A DNA stretch of 64,000 nt, from the NCBI GenBank assembly GCA_019752535.1, contig JAIEMA010000003.1:32065-96064 (forward strand). Direction: 5' to 3'. Positions 15,630 through 22,106 of this stretch are shown here, one piece after another. The translations under genes were made by a program, and so were the position numbers. Below the pieces are notes generated by a model. The model was given only the letters and a program-made list of their open reading frames with translations, ran no database searches and was not told where the DNA came from. Position 1 is the first letter of the stretch. Every line of letters begins with the position of its first letter. The DNA is from Bacteriovoracaceae bacterium (GTDB lineage: Bacteria; Bdellovibrionota; Bacteriovoracia; Bacteriovoracales; Bacteriovoracaceae).

Positions 15630-15977
15630 ATGAATGAGAAAATCTTTGGTAACAAGACAGCCCTTCTAGTTCTTCTTCAGCTTTATCATCATCATGAAGT
15701 TCACGCTCGCGGTGTGGCCACAGATCTCGACGTTTCTCTCAGTCCCGTGCAAAACCAACTTGATCGCTTTGAGCAAGCCGGCGTTTTGGTTTCAAAAAAG
15801 ATGGGTCAGACCAGGATCTATACTTTTAACATGAAGTCGCCTCTCACCAAGCCTTTTAAAGAGCTGGTGGGAATCATTTATGAAACGCTTTCAAGAGAAG
15901 ATCATCAAGAACTGTTTCCTACTCGTCGTAAGCCTCGAGTTAAAGGTAAGCCTGTCCTTATTCGCAAGGGGACATGA
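15630..15977 (+). CDS. Winged-helix regulator, probable antitoxin of an AbiE-like pair
   Basis: A 115-residue winged-helix protein: a first helix T-A-L-L-V-L-L-Q-L-Y, a recognition segment V-S-L-S-P-V-Q-N-Q-L-D-R-F-E-Q-A-G, and a wing with K-M-G-Q-T-R-I-Y. It resembles ArsR/MarR-like helix-turn-helix regulators paired with nucleotidyltransferases. Its stop overlaps the next start by 4 bases (ATGA). The promoter holds a palindromic operator and the start codon coincides with the predicted transcription start. It probably represses its own operon and may neutralise the partner, as in AbiEi/AbiEii-type (type IV) systems; that function is inference. Confidence 0.7.
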   Translation: MNEKIFGNKTALLVLLQLYHHHEVHARGVATDLDVSLSPVQNQLDRFEQAGVLVSKKMGQTRIYTFNMKSPLTKPFKELVGIIYETLSREDHQELFPTRRKPRVKGKPVLIRKGT

Positions 15978-16531
15978 ATTTGAAAATTGATCTAAAAGTT
16001 TGCACCGAAGAGCAACTCTGGAAGTATGTTGCTTCACATTTAAGTAAGAAAGGCATTGATACAGTACTTGTGGGTGGTGCTGTTGCTGCCATCTATTCAA
16101 ATGGCTTGTATCGATCAGGCGACTTAGATTTTGTTCACATGAGTTTGACAGTTAAAGGCCTCGAAGAAGCGATGCTTGAGCTAGACTTTAAGAAAATGGA
16201 TACTCGTCGCTACCAGCATCCCGAGTGCAAGCATATCCTCATCGAATTTCCTGGAGGTCCACCTGTCGGCATCGGAGAGGATTATAAAATTAAGCCACGT
16301 GAGGTTGAATTTGAGGGAGTCATAATCAAGATTTATTCGCCGACTGATTGTGTAAGAGATCGACTTGCAGGGTACATTTACTTCAAGCATGAAGAAAATC
16401 TTAACCAAGCAGTCATGGTTGCGAAGGTGCAAAAAGTAAATTTCGCTAAGATCAAATTATGGTGTGCCGGTGAGAAAGCTGACTGGGCTTATGACAATTT
16501 CTTAAAAAAATTGAAAGACAGTCGGCTTTAG
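15974..16531 (+). CDS. Nucleotidyltransferase-fold protein, probable toxin partner
   Basis: A 185-residue protein with a minimal nucleotidyltransferase core: V-L-V-G-G35-A-V-A-A near residue 35, then R-S-G-D50-L-D52-F, the G-G...D-x-D arrangement that binds metal and nucleotide. A later P-T-D-C-V-R-D-R-L-A-G-Y segment is typical of NTase proteins in which a C-terminal helical part follows. Similar proteins transfer nucleotides to tRNA or partner proteins in AbiEii and MNT-type toxin systems. It is coupled to the winged-helix gene by a 4-base overlap. Catalytic residues are intact; the target is unknown. Confidence 0.7.
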   Translation: MNLKIDLKVCTEEQLWKYVASHLSKKGIDTVLVGGAVAAIYSNGLYRSGDLDFVHMSLTVKGLEEAMLELDFKKMDTRRYQHPECKHILIEFPGGPPVGIGEDYKIKPREVEFEGVIIKIYSPTDCVRDRLAGYIYFKHEENLNQAVMVAKVQKVNFAKIKLWCAGEKADWAYDNFLKKLKDSRL

Positions 16532-16556
16532 TCTTGAAAATCAATTCAAGCTTTCG

Positions 16557-16592
16557 AGGATTGCCGAAGAGGCAAAAGAAGATTGGGTTATG
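16557..16592 (+). pseudogene. Remnant of an ORF6N 3' end
   Basis: The stretch TTGCCGAAGAGGCAAAAGAA and following GATTGGGTT matches almost base for base the end of the intact ORF6N gene (15058-15086), which encodes L-P-K-R-Q-K-K-I-G-L. No upstream reading frame belongs to it. With the palindrome fragment at 15509-15570 it may be the two ends of one ORF6N gene, with the winged-helix/nucleotidyltransferase pair lying between them. Confidence 0.7.
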
Positions 16593-16642
16593 AGGTTTTG
16601 AATGATTTTGCAGCCACTCTTTATTTCATTTATAATTTGAAG

Positions 16643-17113
16643 ATGAACCTCTCCCTCAAATCCATCACTATTGTCGCCATTGTGTTCGCTGCATTTCTCG
16701 CGCGAGGAAAAGTATTCAATCTCTTTCTCTCAAGAGAGATTCCGGCCGCTTTGACTCAGCAGGGTTCATGCTTAGGTAAAAAAATGTGCACTGTCGTCTA
16801 TCTCGCCCCCTGGTGCCCAGCCTGCAATCGATTGGTCCCAGACCTGAGAATGTTAGGAAGTCTCTCGTTTAATCAACCCGACAGTGGTGTGCTGATTATT
16901 GTGGGCCAAGGAAAAACGAGTGATGAGAACGAAGACAAAAAAATTGAATTAGGCGAGGCGGCGATCACAGACAACGACGGTCAATTGGCCAAGGATCTAG
17001 GCATTCAGCATTTCCCCACATTTCTCGTGATCAATCAAGCGCGAAAAGTTATCCATGAAGATCAAGACGCCTTAGCTTACATGGATGAAACGTTTGGTTT
17101 TAGTGTGCAATAA
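16643..17113 (+). CDS. Membrane-anchored thioredoxin-like protein
   Basis: A 156-residue protein. An N-terminal hydrophobic segment (I-T-I-V-A-I-V-F-A-A-F-L-A) is an uncleaved anchor or signal. The thioredoxin fold follows, with V-Y-L-A-P-W-C58-P-A-C61 as the redox motif and a cis-proline region H-F-P-T-F-L-V-I. Two extra Cys residues precede the motif (S-C-L-G-K-K-M-C). It probably acts in periplasmic thiol-disulfide exchange. The start at 16643 is chosen because it gives a normal export signal. It lies inside the toxin-antitoxin cluster without an obvious partner. Confidence 0.8.
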   Translation: MNLSLKSITIVAIVFAAFLARGKVFNLFLSREIPAALTQQGSCLGKKMCTVVYLAPWCPACNRLVPDLRMLGSLSFNQPDSGVLIIVGQGKTSDENEDKKIELGEAAITDNDGQLAKDLGIQHFPTFLVINQARKVIHEDQDALAYMDETFGFSVQ

Positions 17114-17127
17114 ATCCAGCAGGCAGA

Positions 17128-17364
17128 TTACGACGCCTGTCCTAGCTTTTCTTCGACGATGAGACGAATCCATTTCTGGTAATCGAGACCTTCGCGCTCA
17201 GCACGAAGTTTAATTGCTTCAAGTAAGCTTTCACTCATACGCAGAGTCACCACTTTGTTTTTTGGTTTGAGCTCATAGCGGACGTGCTTCCAGTCTTTGC
17301 GGTCAAAGAGAGGGGAGAGATCACCCGCCAAAGGATCAGAGCTCTTCTTTTTTGAATTTTTCAT
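17128..17364 (-). CDS. BrnA-family antitoxin
   Basis: A 78-residue protein of BrnA/CopG type: a basic N-terminus, a D-W-K-H-V-R-Y-E-L segment, then the ribbon-helix-helix strand V-V-T-L-R-M-S and helix L-L-E-A-I-K-L-R-A-E-R-E-G with Y-Q-K-W-I-R at the end. It is the second gene after brnT, overlapping by 29 bases, which is the normal order for this type II system. BrnA binds and neutralises BrnT and represses the operon. A decayed copy of its last codons occurs at 18850-18872. Confidence 0.85.
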   Translation of the reverse strand: MKNSKKKSSDPLAGDLSPLFDRKDWKHVRYELKPKNKVVTLRMSESLLEAIKLRAEREGLDYQKWIRLIVEEKLGQAS

Positions 17365-17614
17365 ATCTCAAGTATTCCTTTTTTCGCATGTAGCGGGCAG
17401 AGATCAATCGTATTTTATCTCTCCTTACCGTATAGCACACAAACATGAAGCGATGCTTTGGACCTAAACCAACCGCGATTAAGCGCGGTTCTATTTTTGA
17501 ATGCACGTAATCTGGAAATACACTGAGATCTTGCTGAAAAAAATCTTCAAGCTCAGTTATTGAAAAGCGAGTGGTTAGTTTTTTTAAATTGCCCTCGTCC
17601 CAATCGAATTCCAC
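17336..17614 (-). CDS. BrnT-family toxin
   Basis: A 92-residue BrnT-type ribonuclease toxin: F-D-W-D-E-G-N-L-K-K-L at the N-terminus and R-L-I-S-A-R-Y-M-R-K-K-E-Y near the end, both family signatures. Its target is RNA during translation. The start is taken as GTG at 17614, because AGGGGG lies five bases upstream and the alternative ATG at 17632 falls inside the predicted -10 box. Together with brnA it forms a complete toxin-antitoxin module. Catalytic-type residues (Arg, Glu near the C-terminus) are intact. Confidence 0.85.
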   Translation of the reverse strand: MEFDWDEGNLKKLTTRFSITELEDFFQQDLSVFPDYVHSKIEPRLIAVGLGPKHRFMFVCYTVRRDKIRLISARYMRKKEYLRYEKFKKEEL

Positions 17615-17627
17615 CGCAACCCCCTGG

Positions 17628-17660
17628 ATCATAGCACATGTAAATACAAGTGTAAATACA
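17628..17660 (-). promoter_or_regulatory. brnTA promoter and operator
   Basis: Read on the minus strand, TTTACA (17656-17651) and TATGAT (17633-17628) are separated by 17 bases. Two direct copies of TGTAAATACA (17639-17648 and 17651-17660) overlap the -35 box and the spacer with a 12-base period. This is a good candidate for BrnA autorepression. Confidence 0.7.
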
Positions 17661-17771
17661 TGCGGATAATCGAGGTTTGACTCAAATGGGAAAAGGATTC
17701 ATTTAAGCGAGGATAAAGAGTTCAGATATGAAGCATGCTTCTTGAATATATGATGTCCAAAAATCTGCTCT

Positions 17772-17965
17772 CGCTTGGTGGTTTTTTCTTCCCTGATTTT
17801 TTTATCTTCCTGATAGCGCGAATTTATATCTCGAATGTGTATCGACTCTCTTGCATGAGCTTCGAGATCACCATTTTTAACTTAATTTCGAAGACTTAAG
17901 TCGTATGTGGTCACAAATTGTGACCACATACAAGCTAAGTAATCGAAAATAGTATTGAGGCAATT
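17772..17965 (+). pseudogene. Decayed ORF6N gene with its leader and palindrome
   Basis: The first 100 bases align with the leader of the intact ORF6N gene (14503-14605): both share GCTTGG, a T-run, CTGATTTTTTTA-like sequence, CCTGATAGCG, TTTAT and TTGCAT in order. After a gap equal to the N-terminal coding part, the palindrome (17896-17938) and its right flank (CTAAGTAATCGAAAATAG) match the intact gene again. Most of the coding sequence is deleted. This is an internally deleted paralogue and explains most of the 400-base gap upstream of the toxin-like gene at 18024. Confidence 0.75.
17896..17938. repeat. Third copy of the 21-1-21 palindrome, imperfect
   Basis: Arms 17896-17916 and 17918-17938 around a central A. 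The inner 14 bases (GTATGTGGTCACAA) are perfect and the outer part has three mismatches. It lies in the decayed ORF6N copy. Compared with the other two, the core is retained while the outer arms have drifted. Confidence 0.85.
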
Positions 17966-17966
17966 T

Positions 17967-17996
17967 TTAAAAGTTACAAAATTACGTAACTTTTAA
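17967..17996. promoter_or_regulatory. Putative toxin-antitoxin operator
   Basis: An inverted repeat with 11-base arms (TTAAAAGTTAC and GTAACTTTTAA) and an 8-base spacer lies just upstream of a TATAAAT-like sequence and the toxin-like gene at 18024. It is in the right place to be an autoregulatory operator. Confidence 0.5.
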
Positions 17997-18023
17997 TATG
18001 TATAAATCAATAAGGATGATAAG

Positions 18024-18398
18024 ATGACGAAGAGAGGATCTGAAAGAGGTAGGATTGAGGAGATCAAGCTTAAGAGATCAATTAAGCTCAATTCATATCG
18101 AATCTTGAGGGCTTTAATTGAAATTGATCATATTAATTATGGACTTGATAAGAGTGGGCGGCTCAAGAGAGTTAAAAGAACAAACTTTACAGTTAAAGAG
18201 ATTGAGATTTTTATCATGATGTTGGATCAAGAAGATATTCTGCCAAGAAAGTATAAAGGGGCGATTTCTCAATTTGAGATTAGAATTGATTGCCCAATAA
18301 AAGGTCCATTTTTCCAAAGAGAATTTATTATGATCTTTGACATTGATCACAATAAGCCAGAAATGATTCACGCGATAACCATTTATCCAGGCTGGTAA
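18024..18398 (+). CDS. Putative toxin of a two-gene toxin-antitoxin-like unit
   Basis: A 124-residue basic protein. The C-terminal half (T-V-K-E-I-E-I-F-I-M-M-L, then C-P-I-K-G-P-F-F-Q-R-E-F-I-M-I-F-D-I and I-T-I-Y-P-G-W) resembles a family of small proteins encoded just before an HTH antitoxin; I cannot give it a firm name. It has no export signal. AAGGA precedes the ATG. The HTH gene starts two bases after its stop. Assignment as a toxin rests on size, gene order and the downstream antitoxin-like partner. Confidence 0.55.
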   Translation: MTKRGSERGRIEEIKLKRSIKLNSYRILRALIEIDHINYGLDKSGRLKRVKRTNFTVKEIEIFIMMLDQEDILPRKYKGAISQFEIRIDCPIKGPFFQREFIMIFDIDHNKPEMIHAITIYPGW

Positions 18399-18400
18399 AT

Positions 18401-18823
18401 ATGACAACAAATGCAGAACTCATAAAAAGAGTGGCGAAAGCCAAAAAAGAGTCCAGTAAGCTCACTCATATTACGGCTAAGAAGGATCTTTCTACAGAAG
18501 ACAAGTTTAAGATTGGATTGTGTCGTCACTTTATTCAATTTGCGATTGCTAAGAAAATGAAGCTCAAGGATTTGGCCGAGATGACTGAAATACCTGTCAC
18601 GAGGCTCTCTGAGATCACCAATTATAAGATTAAGAAATTCACAGTCGATCAGCTTTTAAAAAACCTAAGTATTCTGGCGGAGCACGACGCTGCTGTTAAA
18701 GCCTATTTATCCTTTCTTGTAGAGGCCATTGAACTGCCACTGTTAAAGATTAGTGAAACAAAAAAACTGAAAAAGAAAATTCAGGATGTTTCTAATTCTA
18801 ATAACCAATTTAAATACGCCTAG
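18401..18823 (+). CDS. HTH antitoxin-like protein (XRE/HigA type)
   Basis: A 140-residue protein. A central helix-turn-helix is visible: M-K-L-K-D-L-A-E-M-T-E-I-P-V-T-R-L-S-E-I-T, followed by F-T-V-D-Q-L-L-K-N-L-S-I-L. The N-terminal 40 residues and the Lys-rich C-terminus flank it. It begins two bases after the preceding gene, so the two are cotranscribed, and it probably neutralises that product and binds the palindrome at 17967-17996. Confidence 0.65.
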   Translation: MTTNAELIKRVAKAKKESSKLTHITAKKDLSTEDKFKIGLCRHFIQFAIAKKMKLKDLAEMTEIPVTRLSEITNYKIKKFTVDQLLKNLSILAEHDAAVKAYLSFLVEAIELPLLKISETKKLKKKIQDVSNSNNQFKYA

Positions 18824-18849
18824 CTTTGGATCAACTTCCAGCTATTAGA

Positions 18850-18872
18850 CTTACGACGCCTGTCCTCGTTTT
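18850..18872 (-). pseudogene. Remnant of a brnA 3' end
   Basis: TTACGACGCCTGTCCT followed by G and a T-run matches the end of brnA (17138-17153). On the minus strand it still reads G-Q-A-S and a stop. The rest of the gene is absent. It indicates an earlier brnA copy here. Confidence 0.55.
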
Positions 18873-18886
18873 TTTTGATAAGAAAA

Positions 18887-19513
18887 TTACGGATTTAATT
18901 TTCCATTCTTATATATGCGCCCACCTGCCTCGAGTGTTTCATACTCCACGCGAGTGACATCACTCGGCTTAAGTCCCTCGAGCGGGACGTAATCGTAGTA
19001 CACACGACTCTCATCGGACTGATAAAAGCGATTGAGGATTTTAAAGCTCGATCCCTTCGCTCCAGGCAGGATGCTTCCTTTGACATACACATGGTCACGG
19101 TCAACGGCGATGTGATTGAAGAGGAGAACTTTGAAGCTCGCTGCATCTGCCGGCAGAACTTCTCCATGATAGTACACAGCTCCCTTGACGATCGAGTAAT
19201 CAAACGGCTCGATGCCTCTTAAGACCAGGGTGCTGAGCCTCCAGGTATTTCCCATAGTGTGAAGGCCCAGCGAGATCAGCGCAACTGTGATGAAGACATA
19301 TTTTGCAGGCATCCCAAAAAAGCGCCAGTCTTTGAGGAGGTAAACAACTCCTGCGATCAAGGGAACACTCGCACAGGCCACACCGATCCACAGAAGCTGC
19401 GGATTCTCGACCAATCCTTCAGCGCCTGATCCTAAGGGGGAGAGAGAGAAGATGGCCCCCATGATCGCCATTCCAACGAAGAAGATAGTGAATAAGTCTA
19501 AAAGAAGGCCCAT
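18887..19513 (-). CDS. Membrane protein with DKNYY-like repeats
   Basis: A 208-residue protein. The N-terminal half has three hydrophobic segments (F-T-I-F-F-V-G-M-A-I-M-G, L-W-I-G-V-A-C-A-S-V-P-L-I-A-G-V and K-Y-V-F-I-T-V-A-L-I-S-L). The C-terminal half has repeats of DKNYY type: A-V-Y-Y-H-G-E-V-L-P-A-D-A-A-S-F, D-H-V-Y-V-K-G...S-S-F and S-R-V-Y-Y-D-Y...P-L-E-G, which usually form a small exported beta-rich domain. It is probably an envelope protein with the repeats outside. The start at 19513 is preferred over one 13 codons upstream. Function unknown. Confidence 0.65.
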   Translation of the reverse strand: MGLLLDLFTIFFVGMAIMGAIFSLSPLGSGAEGLVENPQLLWIGVACASVPLIAGVVYLLKDWRFFGMPAKYVFITVALISLGLHTMGNTWRLSTLVLRGIEPFDYSIVKGAVYYHGEVLPADAASFKVLLFNHIAVDRDHVYVKGSILPGAKGSSFKILNRFYQSDESRVYYDYVPLEGLKPSDVTRVEYETLEAGGRIYKNGKLNP

Positions 19514-19557
19514 AATTTTTCCTATATATAAAGGGTCCAGCAAAATAATCAAAAATA

Positions 19558-20424
19558 TTAAGAATTAAACTTCTCCGAATTCTCCAAACAAAAATCAATA
19601 AACACGCGAGAGATTCTTGAAATATTTTTCTTTGATGGATACACAAGATTAATATCCAACTCTGGCATCGGGTATTGGGGTAAAACTTCTTTTAGAGTCC
19701 CATCCTCTAATCCCTTACGACACAAGAAGGGTGGCACCTCTGAAATATAGCCCCCAGAGTGAACGAGTGATTGAATGAGAGCATAATCATTTGCAATTAT
19801 TTTGGGTTGAATCTTGATTGTTTGACTTCCCAGTCTCCACTCTCTATTTGAGCTCTTTGTTCCCCAGAGAATACAATGATGAGACAAAAGATCATTAGGA
19901 TTTTTTATTTTAGTGTTTGAATATTTTGATGATGCAATTAATTTGTGTCTATAGGTGGTAATCTTACGGGCCACTCCAGAGAGTGTATCGATAGAACCAA
20001 CTCGCAAGGAGAGATCGATACCATCTTCAATATAATTCACTCTTCGCTCGCTTACAAAAACTTCAATATCAATTTTTTGATACTGATTTTGAAACTTCTT
20101 TAACAAATCCCAAAGTGGCTCAAATGATGGAGGCATTGAAATGCGAAGGACTCCATGAAGTTCATCTTCTTTATCCGTTATGGCGAGAAGGCCCGCTTCA
20201 AATTCTTCAACTCCGCGAGAGGCAAATTCATAAAGCGTACTCCCAGCTTCGGTAACCCTTAAATTGCGAGTCGATCTTTCCAGCAAGCGAAGATTAAGTG
20301 ACTCTTCAAGCTCGGCAATCCTTCGGCTGACGGTCGCAACAGGAACTCCCAGCTCCTTTGCAGCGCTGGTAAAGCTTCCTTTGGAGACGACAGAGACGAA
20401 CATTCTTGCGGAATTAAAGTCCAT
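19558..20424 (-). CDS. LysR-family transcriptional regulator
   Basis: A 288-residue LysR regulator. The HTH has F-V-S-V-V-S-K-G-S-F-T-S-A-A-K and V-A-T-V-S-R-R-I-A-E-L-E. The effector domain ends with V-Y-P-S-K-K-N-I-S. The start at M-D-F-N-S-A-R gives the normal LysR N-terminus; an upstream ATG would add 20 unrelated residues. It is divergent from a two-gene unit (SnoaL-like protein and quinone oxidoreductase), with two identical palindromes between, so these are its likely targets. Confidence 0.9.
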   Translation of the reverse strand: MDFNSARMFVSVVSKGSFTSAAKELGVPVATVSRRIAELEESLNLRLLERSTRNLRVTEAGSTLYEFASRGVEEFEAGLLAITDKEDELHGVLRISMPPSFEPLWDLLKKFQNQYQKIDIEVFVSERRVNYIEDGIDLSLRVGSIDTLSGVARKITTYRHKLIASSKYSNTKIKNPNDLLSHHCILWGTKSSNREWRLGSQTIKIQPKIIANDYALIQSLVHSGGYISEVPPFLCRKGLEDGTLKEVLPQYPMPELDINLVYPSKKNISRISRVFIDFCLENSEKFNS

Positions 20425-20458
20425 AATACTACCTGGTTTCAGTAACTTATGATGCATA

Positions 20459-20515
20459 TTCTCATATTTGAGAAAGTTATTCAATAAAAAACGATCTAAT
20501 TCTCATCAGTGAGAA
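20459..20515. promoter_or_regulatory. Pair of LysR operator palindromes
   Basis: TTCTCA-N4-TGAGAA occurs twice, at 20459-20474 and 20500-20515. The centres are 41 bases apart, close to four helical turns, so a tetramer could bind both on the same DNA face. They lie between the divergent LysR gene and the SnoaL-like gene. Confidence 0.75.
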
Positions 20516-20555
20516 GTGCGATAGTAGTAAAGAGAAACAAACAAAGGAGATCTCA

Positions 20556-21002
20556 ATGAAGGCCTTATTTTTAATTTTAGGAGTGATTTTTATGAGCAAT
20601 CAAAGTTTCGCAGCAAACGACAAAGCTGAAATAACAGAAGTCATTAAGACCTACGAAAAAGCCCTTAATGGAAATGATGTACCAGCGATTATGAAACTCT
20701 ACGCAGAGAAGCCCATTTTTATGCCACAACATGCTCCAGCTCAAATTGGAACTGAAGCAGTTGAGAATGCATACAAAGGCGTATTCAAAGCTCTTGATTT
20801 AGATATTAAGTTTGAAATTTATGAAATTGAAGCCATGGGAAATACGGCCTGGGCGCGAACCAGCAGCGCTGGGAAAACTAAAATTCTTGCCAACAATGCC
20901 ATCGTCTCAGAGGGCAATAATGAGTTGTTTGTCTTTAAGAAAGAGAAAGGGATGTGGAAAATTCATCGCTATCTTTTTTCAACAAATCAGCCAAGACAGT
21001 AA
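20556..21002 (+). CDS. Secreted SnoaL/NTF2-like (DUF4440-type) protein
   Basis: A 148-residue exported protein: the signal peptide is L-F-L-I-L-G-V-I-F-M-S-N-Q-S-F-A with cleavage before A-N-D. The mature part is an NTF2-like cone fold: I-T-E-V-I-K-T-Y-E-K-A-L-N-G-N-D near the N-terminus and W-K-I-H-R-Y-L-F at the end. Members bind small hydrophobic ligands or act as isomerases. AAAGGAG precedes the ATG. It is 21 bases upstream of the oxidoreductase gene and the two form an operon under the divergent LysR. Confidence 0.8.
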   Translation: MKALFLILGVIFMSNQSFAANDKAEITEVIKTYEKALNGNDVPAIMKLYAEKPIFMPQHAPAQIGTEAVENAYKGVFKALDLDIKFEIYEIEAMGNTAWARTSSAGKTKILANNAIVSEGNNELFVFKKEKGMWKIHRYLFSTNQPRQ

Positions 21003-21023
21003 ATTATTCTTAAGGGGACGAGT

Positions 21024-22007
21024 ATGAAAGCCGTAGTAGTCAAGAAAGCGGGTGGCCCAGAAGTTTTAGAATTAGTTGATATCGATGAGCCACAAGTATT
21101 AAAAGATGAAATAAAAATCAGAGTCAAGGCCTTTGGCCTTAATAAGGCTGAGTCCTATTATCGAAGTGGAAACTATGGACAGCTTGTTCCGGGACAAGCT
21201 CTAGGGATTGAAGCAGTCGGAGAGGTTCTTAATGATCCGTCTGGAAAATTTAGAATAGGACAAAAAGTCGGCACGGCCATGGGAGGAATGATGTTTGCTC
21301 GCCATGGCGGCTATGCGGAAATTATCTCAGTTAAAGCGAGTAACGTTTTTAGTTTTGATGGCCAATTAAGTTTCGAAGAATTAGCAGCATTGCCCGAATC
21401 GTATTTAACGATCTGGGGTGCTCTTGATAAAAATTTAAAAATTGCAAAAGGTGAAAGCTTACTCGTAAGGGGCGGAACTTCGGCGGCAGGGTTAGCGGCC
21501 ATCAGTTACGCCAACGCAAGAGGTGTTGAAGTCATTGCGACAACAAGAAATGAAAATAGCTTTGAAGTGCTTAAGCGAGCTGGAGCACGTTACGTGGTGA
21601 TTGATAATGGCGAGATCGTCGATAAGGTTCGAGCCATCTATCCAAGTGGAGTAGATAAAGCCCTTGAAGTCGTTGGTGCTGCAACTGTCAAAGATACGAT
21701 GAAATGTATTAAAGTTTGGGGGAGTGTCGCAGTTATTGGCCTTCTGGGTGGTGCACCTGTTTTAGAAAAATTTAATTTAATGGCAGATCTTCCGAATACA
21801 GTGAACTTAAGTTTTTTTAGCAGCGGCTTATTGGGTTCAGAGAGCTTACCACTGGCGGAGTCTCCGCTTAATTGGATTGCTCATCAAATTGAGTCAAAGA
21901 AGATGCCAAGCCTTTTGGCAAAAGTTTTTTCGATTGAAGAAATACAAGAGGCACACAGATTGCTTGATAGTGGTAAAGCAGGTGGAAAAATAGTTGTGAG
22001 TTTTTAA
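21024..22007 (+). CDS. MDR-family zinc-free alcohol dehydrogenase / quinone oxidoreductase
   Basis: A 327-residue medium-chain dehydrogenase/reductase. It has the N-terminal GroES-like domain (V-V-V-K-K-A-G-G-P-E-V and G-I-E-A-V-G-E-V) and a Rossmann domain with V-R-G-G-T-S-A-A-G-L-A. The usual Cys and His ligands of zinc enzymes are not present at the expected sites, pointing to the quinone-oxidoreductase branch that reduces enones or quinones with NADPH. It is downstream of the SnoaL-like gene; a small hairpin at 22020-22045 follows its stop. Confidence 0.9.
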   Translation: MKAVVVKKAGGPEVLELVDIDEPQVLKDEIKIRVKAFGLNKAESYYRSGNYGQLVPGQALGIEAVGEVLNDPSGKFRIGQKVGTAMGGMMFARHGGYAEIISVKASNVFSFDGQLSFEELAALPESYLTIWGALDKNLKIAKGESLLVRGGTSAAGLAAISYANARGVEVIATTRNENSFEVLKRAGARYVVIDNGEIVDKVRAIYPSGVDKALEVVGAATVKDTMKCIKVWGSVAVIGLLGGAPVLEKFNLMADLPNTVNLSFFSSGLLGSESLPLAESPLNWIAHQIESKKMPSLLAKVFSIEEIQEAHRLLDSGKAGGKIVVSF

Positions 22008-22019
22008 AATTTAAATAGG

Positions 22020-22045
22020 CTAAGGAGTTTTAAAAGACTCCTTAG
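22020..22045. terminator. Possible terminator hairpin between convergent genes
   Basis: Nine-base arms CTAAGGAGT and ACTCCTTAG with an 8-base loop. It lies between two convergent genes, but no strong T-run follows on either side, so its strength is uncertain. Confidence 0.5.
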
Positions 22046-22106
22046 CATTGATTTGTGAAAAAATATTACCGAGAGGGCTGCCTAAGGCGTATCGGGGGGG
22101 GCCTAT

